From: Legionella taurinensis
GTDB taxonomy: Bacteria > Pseudomonadota > Gammaproteobacteria > Legionellales > Legionellaceae
Assembly (NCBI RefSeq): GCF_900452865.1
Contig: NZ_UGOZ01000001.1
Span: forward strand, 558,001-622,000
Direction of reading: 5' to 3'
DNA: 64,000 bases
Part shown: piece by piece, positions 46,042-55,777 of the stretch
How positions within the stretch are numbered: the stretch's first letter is position 1
Layout of the letters: each line of letters begins with the position of its first letter
The notes under the pieces: model-generated
Seen by the model: only the letters and a program-made list of their open reading frames with translations
Database searches by the model: none
What the model was told of the DNA's origin: nothing
Translations under genes and position numbers: made by a program

Positions 46042-46730
46042 AACGATTCTCCTTGGCTTTTAAGCTCATGGGCTTGAATACCCCCAGCAATGTAAATTAA
46101 AGCCAGCATACCAAAAATATAAGCTTGGATGATGGCTTCAATAATATGTAAAATGAGTATTGGAATAGGAGCTAAAAATCCGGCAATCATGAGGACAATG
46201 AGGGCAGTTAACTGCAAGCTCATGATATTACCAAACAAGCGGACGGCCAATGCTAACGTTCGAGATATTTCGCTGATTAAATGAAAAGGCAACAAAAAAG
46301 GAGTTGGCTTAATATAATGCTTCAAATAGTTTCGCCATCCTTCTATACGAATTCCAAACCAGTGTACCGATAAAAAAGTCATCATCGCAATTGATGCCGT
46401 CACCGATAAATCAGCCGTTGGTGAATAAAATCCCGGAATCACACCGATTAAATTGGAAACCAGGATAAAAATCCACAAGGTGGCTACAAATGGAAATATC
46501 AGCTCAACGTGGTCAGGCAATACTTCGTTCATCGCATCCTGCATGGTGCTCAAAATGCCCTCCCAAATGACTTGGTACGTGCTTGGTTGTAATAGCGTGC
46601 TTTTGCGAGTGGAGCTCCATGCTAAAAGAAATAAAGCCATCATAATGAACCACGTGGTCAAGACGCTTTGTGTGATGTGCAGCCACCCGATTGAAAAGGC
46701 AAAATACGCTAAAAATCCTTCTTCTCCCAC
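46038..46730 (-). CDS. atpB: N-ATPase a subunit
   Basis: 230 residues with about six membrane helices. The essential stator Arg is seen in SRTLALAVRLFGNIMS, and EAIIQAYIFGMLALIYIAGGIQ ends the protein. It forms the ion half-channels beside the c ring. The start is GTG at 46730, supported by AAGGA 6 bases upstream. It follows atpQ by 2 bases, leaving no room for atpR. Confidence 0.88.
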   Translation of the reverse strand: MGEEGFLAYFAFSIGWLHITQSVLTTWFIMMALFLLAWSSTRKSTLLQPSTYQVIWEGILSTMQDAMNEVLPDHVELIFPFVATLWIFILVSNLIGVIPGFYSPTADLSVTASIAMMTFLSVHWFGIRIEGWRNYLKHYIKPTPFLLPFHLISEISRTLALAVRLFGNIMSLQLTALIVLMIAGFLAPIPILILHIIEAIIQAYIFGMLALIYIAGGIQAHELKSQGESL

Positions 46731-46732
46731 GG

Positions 46733-47011
46733 TTAATCCTTAATTAAAAGATACACGTTAATGGCGCCAATAATCACCCCGACGATGATTAAATTGATGG
46801 TCCAACTAATGGAATACCCTTTTATTTTTTCATCGAGCCAAACCCCGAGATAGGCTCCTGCGATGATGGGTAAAACAAAAACAAAGCCTAAAGTACCAAG
46901 GTAAACCGTTTGGGCTAATAAAGTCGATTTCTCCTTTTTGGCTTTATTCATTTTGCGGACATTCCGTTTCACTTGTTGTTCCAGTTCCTTTTTCGAATTT
47001 TTAAATTCCAT
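46733..47011 (-). CDS. atpQ: AtpQ/AtpI-like accessory membrane protein
   Basis: 92 residues: a very basic N-terminus (KKELEQQVKRNVRKMNKAKKEK) and two membrane helices with GAYLGVWLD between them, the AtpI/AtpZ pattern. In N-ATPase operons this is AtpQ, thought to aid c-ring assembly together with AtpR. It overlaps atpC by 11 bases. AtpR, normally next, is missing. Confidence 0.75.
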   Translation of the reverse strand: MEFKNSKKELEQQVKRNVRKMNKAKKEKSTLLAQTVYLGTLGFVFVLPIIAGAYLGVWLDEKIKGYSISWTINLIIVGVIIGAINVYLLIKD

Positions 47012-47411
47012 AGGTGTTCTGCCGTTTTAATTCCCAAAACCGCTTTAACATTTCTTCATCCAAACGATGTACGCTTTCTTTAGTACGTAATAGGTTGTCT
47101 TCTTCCCAATGTAACTCTTCCTCTATGGCCCTTTGTATGGCTTGGTACTCTTTATGGCGTACATAATGTCTTGTTGCGATATGCAATTGATTTTCAATGA
47201 AATAAACCACAGCTCCTGGTAAGGCCAGATATTCCGTCTCATCATTTTCATAACGAAACCAGGCCAAGCCGAATTTTAAGCACGTCATCATTCGGCCATG
47301 ATGAGCTAAAATCCCGAATTGCCCAGAGTGGTCTTCGCCAACAAAACTCACCACTTTATCCATTGTTTCATAGTGTGTGGCACTCTTAAGATGGATGGTA
47401 AAAAGCTCCAT
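47001..47411 (-). CDS. atpC: N-ATPase epsilon subunit
   Basis: 136 residues: beta-sandwich with FGILAHHGRMMTCLKFG and the loop ALPGAVVYFIENQLHIATRHYV, then a two-helix C-terminal part (about 90-136). It couples gamma rotation to the c ring and may regulate ATP hydrolysis. It lies 8 bases after atpD. Confidence 0.82.
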   Translation of the reverse strand: MELFTIHLKSATHYETMDKVVSFVGEDHSGQFGILAHHGRMMTCLKFGLAWFRYENDETEYLALPGAVVYFIENQLHIATRHYVRHKEYQAIQRAIEEELHWEEDNLLRTKESVHRLDEEMLKRFWELKRQNTYGI

Positions 47412-47419
47412 GTCCGTCG

Positions 47420-49199
<1,780 letters not shown>

Positions 49200-49640
49200 T
49201 TATTGGTTTTTCATCATGGGGCATCCCATCATTTTACTGTCCATCATCATCTGCATCATTTGCATCATCATTTGCATCATTTTCATACGCTGTTCCATCG
49301 TTTCGGGTTGTTTTGCTGTGTCATCGTGCATATTTTTCATCATCTTCATGCCTTTTTGCATCGTGTGCATGCCTTCCTCCATCATGGGCATTTGTGTTTG
49401 CATCAAGGATGTCTTTTCTTCTGTTGTTTTCGCATTCATAAGCTTATCATGCATCTGTTGCATTTGTTTTAGTGCTTCTTGCATTTGTTTCATTTCTTCT
49501 TGGAGCTGGGTTGACTGCTGATTAGTGCTTTGCATTCCCATGTTATTCATTTGAGAACCAGAAGACATTTCTTCTGCAAAGAGTGGCGTGGCCACCAAAC
49601 TGCAAGCGGTCAATAAAATGAATACATTCCGTTTTAACAT
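49200..49640 (-). CDS. Secreted methionine-rich protein
   Basis: 146 residues: a signal peptide (about 1-22, ending LFAEE), then a helical Met/Gln/Lys-rich chain with repeated MQQM, MMEEGMHTMQKGMKMM and KMMQMMMQMMQMMMDSKMMGCPMM; roughly a quarter of residues are Met, with one Cys near the end. AAGGAG sits 8 bases before the ATG. Clustered thioether groups suit Cu(I) or Ag(I) binding in the periplasm, consistent with the window's copper genes; function is inferred. Plus-strand frames here are mirror artefacts. Confidence 0.75.
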   Translation of the reverse strand: MLKRNVFILLTACSLVATPLFAEEMSSGSQMNNMGMQSTNQQSTQLQEEMKQMQEALKQMQQMHDKLMNAKTTEEKTSLMQTQMPMMEEGMHTMQKGMKMMKNMHDDTAKQPETMEQRMKMMQMMMQMMQMMMDSKMMGCPMMKNQ

Positions 49641-49745
49641 AATGAAATCTCCTTATTATTTTTTCAATGAATTGTTTGGACTGAACATCCTATCATAGCA
49701 CTACATGAGCTGGGTATGAAAAGCAAAAGGCATACCTGCTTAATA

Positions 49746-49895
49746 TTAATGCCAACCTTTTCCTCCCGTGTTGTGTCCTTCATAAGTATGAGAAACACCG
49801 TGTGAATTATTGGTCGTTGTTGATGGGGCACAAGAGGCCAACAGAAGTATCGCGCTTAACACAATAACTGCTTTGAAAAGTCTCTGCTTTGGCAT
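49746..49895 (-). CDS. Small Gly/His-containing lipoprotein
   Basis: 49 residues: signal with lipobox LASC (Cys 22), then a polar His/Gly tail (SHTYEGHNTGGKGWH). The start at 49895 has AAGGAG 7 bases upstream; a longer frame to 50015 lacks one. Same design as the lipoproteins at 2085 and 14461, with fewer Gly. Confidence 0.68.
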   Translation of the reverse strand: MPKQRLFKAVIVLSAILLLASCAPSTTTNNSHGVSHTYEGHNTGGKGWH

Positions 49896-50265
49896 GTCAA
49901 TGCTCCTTGCAATGAAATAAAGTGATGGCTGAATCAATATAAAAACAACCCACCTCATTTTATAAATCATTTTTATAATATAGCACTGTTTGTTAAATAA
50001 GGACTTAGTGCTCAATTAGAATTAGTTAATCTATTTCAATCGAGAATGGATTGGATAACAGGGGGCAAACTGAAACAATTTACACGCTAAAAACGTGTTC
50101 ATATTAATGGTCATGATGGTAAATATGAGCTTGGAAATTATACCATTGTTTATGATTAATCTTTCAATTTCAGGCATTATGGTTTGGCTAAAAGTATTTT
50201 AAATGCCACAATCAAATAGACCATATTCTTAATATCCAATAATAAACTTAAAAAGGGAAATAAGT
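49896..50265. other. Intergenic region
   Basis: No intact gene. A short frame RVHINGHDGKYELGNYTIVYD ends at TAA about 50158 and may be the tail of a lost gene; it has no start or ribosome site. The region holds the promoters of the two divergent lipoproteins. Confidence 0.3.
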
Positions 50266-50481
50266 ATGAAACATTTTGCTGTAGTAAAAAAATTAATAGG
50301 GCTGTTTTTTATTTGTTTATCCTTTTTATTGTTTTCCTGCAGTTCCTCCATTTCTAAGGAGGACTCAAAAAGTGACATGCCAGTTAAGAAGCGATTTGGT
50401 GGCTATCATCCCATCATCCCCACAGACATGGGCATTAACACCATTAGCAATGACCCAACGAACGCTAATTATTATAGATAA
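50266..50481 (+). CDS. Small lipoprotein
   Basis: 71 residues with a signal and lipobox LFSC (Cys near 25), followed by a Ser-rich linker and a polar tail containing RFGGYHPIIPTDMGINTI. It lacks the Gly/His repeats of its neighbours. A purine-rich AAAGGGAAA precedes the ATG. Family not recognised. Confidence 0.58.
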   Translation: MKHFAVVKKLIGLFFICLSFLLFSCSSSISKEDSKSDMPVKKRFGGYHPIIPTDMGINTISNDPTNANYYR

Positions 50482-50693
50482 TTAATGCATGATATCTTAC
50501 TATTTAGTCCACAAAGACAAGTACATTTGTTATGGCTTTATTAATCTTCCTTTAACGGCATCAAGAACTTTTCCACTTCTTTATCAAGCATTATGACGTA
50601 ACTCATTATTCGTCTATGACGATCTTATCCGAAAGACAACTATTAAAAGCTAAAGAGAGGATATTTGGTGATCCTTCTTGATTAAATCCTAGT

Positions 50694-50899
50694 AGCGTGT
50701 TTTGTGACAACTTAGTTCCTTTTACGATGAAATAGTTGCCATTATTAAAGTTTAAAATTATTTAATCATACAGATTGCCTATTTTTTAATATGACAATAA
50801 AAACCTCTAGGTATTTAAATGGTAATGGGATTGACTAATTAGTAAAATACTAGATTTTATGGGAATATTTTGATCTAAAATGTTGTCACAAAACACGCT
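50694..50899. repeat. 206-bp MITE-like element with 18-bp inverted ends
   Basis: AGCGTGTTTTGTGACAAC (50694-50711) and its exact reverse complement (50882-50899) bound an AT-rich, non-coding 206 bp. No target duplication could be defined. It occupies the middle of the gene-free stretch 50482-51029, where nothing else is recognised. Confidence 0.7.
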
Positions 50900-51029
50900 G
50901 GACGTACACACTAGGCCTTCATGGCATCCAGTACCTCACTATAAAATGCAATTGTGTATTGATGAGTTAAGTAGAAGTTTCTATTCTAAAAACGCAGGAC
51001 TTTGATATGAAAAATGTTAACCCCATATA

Positions 51030-51619
51030 ATTGATTTGCCAGTACCAATTGAGACTCCAAGGCTTATATTGCGACCTCCTAAAGCAGGGATGGAGCAATG
51101 TTAAATTCCGCAGTTCTAGAGAGTTTCGATTTACTAAATAAGTTTATGTTATGGGCAAATGAAAAACCATCTTTGAATGATTCTGAAGAAATTGTAAGGA
51201 GAGAGGCTACAAATTGGTTGTTTAAGAAGAAAGAAGACCCTGAATTAATGTTATTAATTTTAGACAAAAAAACTAATGATTTTATTGGAGCAACTGGTTT
51301 TCATAATATAGATTGGGATGTTCCTTGTGTAGAAACTGGGTATTGGGTTCGTAAAAAATATATGGGCCAGGGATTAATAACAGAAGCAACAAATGTCATC
51401 ACCCAATATGCTTTTAAAGTGTTAAATGTAAAATGGATAACTATTACCTGTGATATTGATAATGAGCAGAGTAAGAAAATTCCAGAGCGTTTAGGGTATC
51501 AACTTGAATCGATTATGAAATCAAATCGTGTAAAACCTGTTACCGGCGAAGTTACTGATACTTTAGTTTATGTAAGGTTTGACTTAAGTGATTTGCCTGC
51601 ATTAGATGCCATATGGTGA
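51030..51619 (+). pseudogene. GNAT N-acetyltransferase, frameshifted near the N-terminus
   Basis: The frame from about 51036 reads LPVPIETPRLILRPPKAG, the usual RimL-type GNAT start, then stops at TAA 51102. One base added to GCAGGGATGG (51084-51093) joins it in frame to the 173-codon frame beginning at 51098 (MLNSAVLESFDLLNKF). The downstream part has the acetyl-CoA loop region VRKKYMGQGLITEAT and NEQSKKIPERLGYQLE. It is probably inactive, though an N-terminally shortened protein could be made from 51098. Confidence 0.75.
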
Positions 51620-51690
51620 GCTAAAAATTTACAGCATATTTAATTAAGTTTTCTTCTCAATAAATTGCGTACACCCTAGTGATTGATGGG

Positions 51691-51719
51691 ACGGTCTCAT
51701 AAAACGACCGTTTATTTTT
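51691..51719 (+). terminator. Intrinsic terminator after the GNAT gene
   Basis: ACGGTC (51691-51696) and GACCGT (51706-51711) form a 6-bp stem with a 9-base loop, followed by TTATTTTT. It separates the acetyltransferase frame from the toxin-antitoxin operon. Confidence 0.55.
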
Positions 51720-51749
51720 CGCTTTTAATTGATATAAGATATAGGATAT

Positions 51750-51766
51750 ACTATATTGTATATAGT
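51750..51766. promoter_or_regulatory. Putative operator of the toxin-antitoxin operon
   Basis: ACTATAT-TGT-ATATAGT is a perfect 7-bp inverted repeat directly before the antitoxin ribosome site. The surrounding TATAAGATATAGGATATACT could contain the -10 box. Antitoxins of this type bind such palindromes to repress their own operon. Confidence 0.5.
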
Positions 51767-51777
51767 TGGAGGATATT

Positions 51778-52011
51778 ATGAGTAAAGTTCTTATTTCAAT
51801 GCCTGATAAAATTGCTTCTCGAATGCGAGCTTCTATACCACAAAAGCAACGCAGTAAAGTTATTGTTCAATTAATAGAAAGGGAAATTGAAAAGCGGGAA
51901 AAAGCACTTTATGAGTGTGCCGCCGCTGTTGAGCAAGATACCGAGTTGAATCAAGAGATGAAAGAGTGGGATGTAACTATCCAAGATGGATTATCTGATG
52001 AATCGTGGTGA
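51778..52011 (+). CDS. MazE-type antitoxin (ribbon-helix-helix)
   Basis: 77 residues. The N-terminal KVLISMPDKIASRMRASIPQKQRSKVIVQLIERE has the beta-strand/two-helix layout of RHH DNA-binding antitoxins; the acidic C-terminus (EQDTELNQEMKEWDV) would wrap the toxin. GGAGG lies 5 bases before ATG 51778. Its end overlaps the toxin gene by 14 bases. Apparently intact. Confidence 0.82.
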   Translation: MSKVLISMPDKIASRMRASIPQKQRSKVIVQLIEREIEKREKALYECAAAVEQDTELNQEMKEWDVTIQDGLSDESW

Positions 52012-52318
52012 TATTTATTGGATAGATCTTAATCCGACTACTGGGTCAGAAATCAATAAACAACGTCCATGCGTGCTAGTAGGTGCAACGCCAATAAATC
52101 AGGCGCGTCATACTGTAGTTGTTGTGCCTCTTTCCACCTCAGCAAAAGCTAGGCCTCCAATAACTATATTAGTTTCTTGTCTTAATAAACAGGTAACTGC
52201 TGTTTGTGATCAAATTCGAACCGTTGATAAAAGTAGATTAAAGGGTTTTGTAGGTGCACTTTCTGATAAAGATTTAAATTCTCTTGATGATGGCTTGCGA
52301 CAAGTATTAAGTTTATAG
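51998..52318 (+). CDS. MazF/PemK-type mRNA endoribonuclease toxin
   Basis: 106 residues beginning MNRGDIYWIDLNPTTGSE, the PemK/MazF fold, with KQRPCVLVG, VVVPLSTS and VCDQIRTVDKSRL, where the conserved Arg and nearby Thr/Ser form the active site. It would cleave mRNA when the unstable antitoxin is lost. The start at 51998 fits the family; an ATG at 51986 is 4 codons upstream in the same frame. Confidence 0.88.
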   Translation: MNRGDIYWIDLNPTTGSEINKQRPCVLVGATPINQARHTVVVVPLSTSAKARPPITILVSCLNKQVTAVCDQIRTVDKSRLKGFVGALSDKDLNSLDDGLRQVLSL

Positions 52319-52615
52319 ATATTGCATATATATTTGTGTTAATAAAAATTTGGGTTAAATTACAGAAACGGGGGTATGCCGTAGCAAGCTGTGGAAGAGA
52401 TGGTGGTAGTGTGTCTTGTGGCCATTGAACCACAAAACATTCATTGTGTTGCATTACATTGGGGTCTTATTCCTTCTTGGGCAAATAATAGAAAAAAAAT
52501 AGGAAGCCTGATTAATGCCCGTGCAGAAACTGTTTTTGAACTACCTGCTTTTCGTTCTGCGATGAAATCAAAACGGTGCTTGATGTTGATGAGTGGTTTT
52601 TTGAATGGCATAAAG

Positions 52616-55218
52616 GGGTTCCTGCCTAGAACCCCATTACTTGGGACATAAAAACATTCAGAATACGGTACGATATACAGAAATGGCTGCAACTCGTTTC
52701 AAAGGCTTCTGGAATGACTAAAAATTGTCCGTAAATTCCTGAGGTTCAGCCAGACCCCATACTCCTGTACGGAGGTTTGTTCTATAATTAATCTATCTTT
52801 AGATCAATTTCAATAATATGCCCAAACCATCCGTATCTACGCTACAAAAAATAGCTGAGCCTGCTCATATCCCAGGCGTAAGTTATTCTTATGTTGAACC
52901 CAAAGAAGGAAGTGAACATGAATTTGTAAGCACTTCACTTGCTATTGGCAAAAAGGCCACCGATGCTGGCATGAATGGAGTAGATAATGATACCCAATTT
53001 CCAGCCTCTTCACTGAGTAAAATTGTATTTACTTATTTGGTGTTACAGCTGGTCAAAGATAATCAAATCGATTTGGATGAGCCATTACTTTCTATTCTGC
53101 AACAAGAAGGTCAGGAATATGAAAGATTCAAGGTAAATGGTGAATATCCTGAAAAAGCCACACAATTAACAGCGCGACAGGTATTGTCACACACCACAGG
53201 CTTGCCAAATTTTGGAGCAGGGTCTGATTTATCTTCTCCACTATCGTTTGCTGATGATTCAGAACTGGGCAAGGGATATTCCTATTCAGGTGAAGCTATT
53301 CTTTACTTACAAAAAGTCATCGAGACCAAAATGGGTAAAAATTTAGAGACTCTGGCTAAAGAATATGTTTTTGATCCTCTAAAAATGGATCGCTCTACGT
53401 TTCTGCCACAACCAGATAGCGACACCAATATTGTATCAGTTCATACTGAGCTAGGAAAACCAACATCAATCTACGAGAGTATCCCTAACCTTAGGTATGG
53501 TCTTGAATTGATGTCATCATTGTCAACTCTCAGCCAATCTGAAAACGGTAAAATTTATTTATCTGAAAATCCCCGTGAGTACTATGTAAAAGGAATGAGT
53601 GAACCAGCGTCCATTCCTCCAGAGATTGATTTAACAAACTTGGCAACTAAACTTAATAATCTTTCATTCAAAAGCGATATCTTGGCGATGACATCAAAAG
53701 CAGGTCATACCCCTCATCTTAATGCCGCCGGTACACTACTTACAAGTGCCGATGATTTTTCAAAATTCATGACCGCCTGGTTAAAGAATATGGACGATCC
53801 CACCTTCCAACAAGCATTTGAATTTGAAACGAGTTTAGCGCTTTCAGGTTTGACACCAGAAGAACTCCATCGTCTAAGAAACGATGATAACACCCAAAAA
53901 TACCTCAAGAGTGCAACAGATAAGAATTATAAGCGTGTTCCTTTCAACCAAACAGAGTTTGATGACTTAAAACGTGCAATAGACGAATCTACACAAGCAG
54001 AAATCAAGGATTTAAGTGCGAAACTTGTGTTTGAGCCAACAAGGACTTACAGCATCACGAAAACATGTGGGTTAGGTTGGCATTTATATAAAAATGCAGA
54101 TAAGGTAATCGCATATCAATATGGTGAAAACCTCAATACGCGATCTTTTATTGCAATCAATGTTACAGATAAAAAAGGGGCAGCATTTTTTACAAATTCT
54201 GAACATGGGATGAGTATTGCAACCCAAATATTGAGTTCTCCTGATTTAGCGCCTATTGGTGACATACAAGAGCTATTTAAACACATGCCTCATTATACTC
54301 AAAGTGATGAGCCTGGATGGAAAGAAACGATTGAGGGGATGCTCGCCGAAGATCAAGGCGATGTTGAAAGTGTTGAAAGGGCTAGAAGTTGCTTTGCAGA
54401 AGCGATTGTGTCATCGCCTAATGACAAATCCAAACAACTGCGTTTGGAATGGTTTAATTTAGCACATCAATCCACGCATGAAGAGAAAGAATTCACCCCA
54501 TCATTGGAAACATTTGAGGGAGTATATAAGAACCCCTTCAGCGAAAAGCGAGAAATATACAGCAAAGATGGCGCTTTAATATGCAAAGAATTTGACCGTG
54601 AAATAAAACTTGTACGAATCTCAGATACTGACTTTTTACCTGAAAAGAATCAAGATTTCAAAATAAGCATTAAGGGAGATCAAGTGACCATTCATTTTAT
54701 CCATAGCGATCCGAAATTCTTATTTGAACAGTCTTTACCAGAATCTCGTGAACACTCTTCATTTTTTGCTGCTATTTCAAAATTGTCAGGCCATCAGCCT
54801 GCTCATGAAGTGCAGGCACAAAATACTGATGGGGTTGATGTGCCTGTGCATGAAACACAAAAAGGGACTAAGTTAGAATCCGCTCAGGATTTAACTCAAC
54901 GATTTCGAAAAGCTTTAGACAATGTTAGACATGAGGAGGTAGAACCTTCGGCTGCTGAAGAAGCGGTAGAAAAAAATAGTTCGCCATCTCCTTTTTCAAA
55001 CTTAATAGTATGATTAGTACACTAAACTATTTATTATCCCATCCACAAGATTTTGATCCATTAATATCAAATGGATTTGGAACAATGGATCTATAATCAT
55101 GTCCCTGCGTTTCTAATGACGACTGAGTTAAGACACTTTTATCTTGCAACTGAGGGGTTTCCCTTGGAATCATGGCTAAAAACTGCCCGGAAATTTCTGG
55201 GGTTCCGGCCTAGAACCC
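52616..55218. mobile_element. 2.6-kb insertion carrying a serine hydrolase gene
   Basis: The boundaries are GGGTTC at 52616 and GAACCC ending at 55218, flanked by a 7-bp direct repeat CATAAAG (52609-52615 and 55219-55225) inside the SRAP gene. A related sequence lies inside the left part (52717-52763, GACTAAAAATTGTCCG...) and again at the right end (55174-55220, GGCTAAAAACTGCCCG...), so the left 148 bp looks like a small element of its own. No transposase is present, so it would be non-autonomous. Confidence 0.55.
52818..55013 (+). CDS. Large serine hydrolase (class C beta-lactamase/PBP-like fold)
   Basis: 731 residues without signal peptide. SxxK motif S65-L-S-K68 in PASSLSKIVF, Tyr motif YSYSGEA (about 154-160), HTTGLPNF, and late CGLGWHLY...YQYGENLNTRSF which may supply the third motif. 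After about residue 480 a beta domain (FEGVYKNPFSEKREIY) and a disordered acidic tail follow (HEEVEPSAAEEAVEKN). A cytoplasmic hydrolase with a Glu-rich C-terminus is compatible with a Dot/Icm secretion signal, but that is inference. No clear ribosome site before the ATG. Inserted within the SRAP gene. Confidence 0.78.
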   Translation: MPKPSVSTLQKIAEPAHIPGVSYSYVEPKEGSEHEFVSTSLAIGKKATDAGMNGVDNDTQFPASSLSKIVFTYLVLQLVKDNQIDLDEPLLSILQQEGQEYERFKVNGEYPEKATQLTARQVLSHTTGLPNFGAGSDLSSPLSFADDSELGKGYSYSGEAILYLQKVIETKMGKNLETLAKEYVFDPLKMDRSTFLPQPDSDTNIVSVHTELGKPTSIYESIPNLRYGLELMSSLSTLSQSENGKIYLSENPREYYVKGMSEPASIPPEIDLTNLATKLNNLSFKSDILAMTSKAGHTPHLNAAGTLLTSADDFSKFMTAWLKNMDDPTFQQAFEFETSLALSGLTPEELHRLRNDDNTQKYLKSATDKNYKRVPFNQTEFDDLKRAIDESTQAEIKDLSAKLVFEPTRTYSITKTCGLGWHLYKNADKVIAYQYGENLNTRSFIAINVTDKKGAAFFTNSEHGMSIATQILSSPDLAPIGDIQELFKHMPHYTQSDEPGWKETIEGMLAEDQGDVESVERARSCFAEAIVSSPNDKSKQLRLEWFNLAHQSTHEEKEFTPSLETFEGVYKNPFSEKREIYSKDGALICKEFDREIKLVRISDTDFLPEKNQDFKISIKGDQVTIHFIHSDPKFLFEQSLPESREHSSFFAAISKLSGHQPAHEVQAQNTDGVDVPVHETQKGTKLESAQDLTQRFRKALDNVRHEEVEPSAAEEAVEKNSSPSPFSNLIV

Positions 55219-55777
55219 CATAAAGAAGAGTATGGGGAAACAGCCTTATTATGTTCAAAAAAACAATAATGAGCTTTTAGCCGTAGCTGCACTTTAGGAT
55301 ACTTAAGGGTGGTGATGAAGTTATCCATTCCTGCTGTTTAATAACGACTGATGCGAATCATTTCATGAAACCCGTGCATCATCGGATGCCTGTGATTTTA
55401 ATGAAGAAAAGCAAGCGCTCTGGTTTGATAACACGCAATGTAATAAAGGCCAATTATTGGAATTAATGAAGCCCTACACTGGGACTGATTTAACGGGTTA
55501 TCCAGTCAATCCTCTAAGGCCTGGTGTGTACGTCGGGCCATTCTCAATGGATTAGTATTCAACGATAGGATTAAGCGTGCCTCTTAATTTTCGTGGGAGC
55601 CACTTACTGAGCTTTAGCGATTTTTCAAAACCGGCTATGAGATAATTTAAAGCACTAAGTGACACCTCTATCACGCTAATGTTTACTTAACGATAAATAA
55701 CAATAAATGTACTACTGCATTATATTTTGTTTATAATGAATATTAATTACTCTAAATTACCTTACCAGGAAGCAGCC

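Larger units (their letters stand above)
52391..55555 (+). pseudogene. SRAP/YedK (HMCES-like) gene, broken and split by an insertion
   Basis: The 5' part (52391-52615) encodes HWGLIPSWAN, INARAETVFELPAFRSAM and KRCLMLMSGF, core motifs of SRAP, the thiol-based DNA-protein crosslinking family that protects abasic sites. The 3' part (55226-55555) encodes KSMGKQPYYVQKNNNELLAV, TTDANHFMKPVHHRMPVIL and LWFDNTQ...MKPYTGTDLTGYPVNPL. Removing the insertion plus one CATAAAG copy joins the two in one frame (IK-KSMGKQ). The catalytic N-terminal Cys region is missing and stops and frameshifts occur in both halves, so it is dead. Confidence 0.75.
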
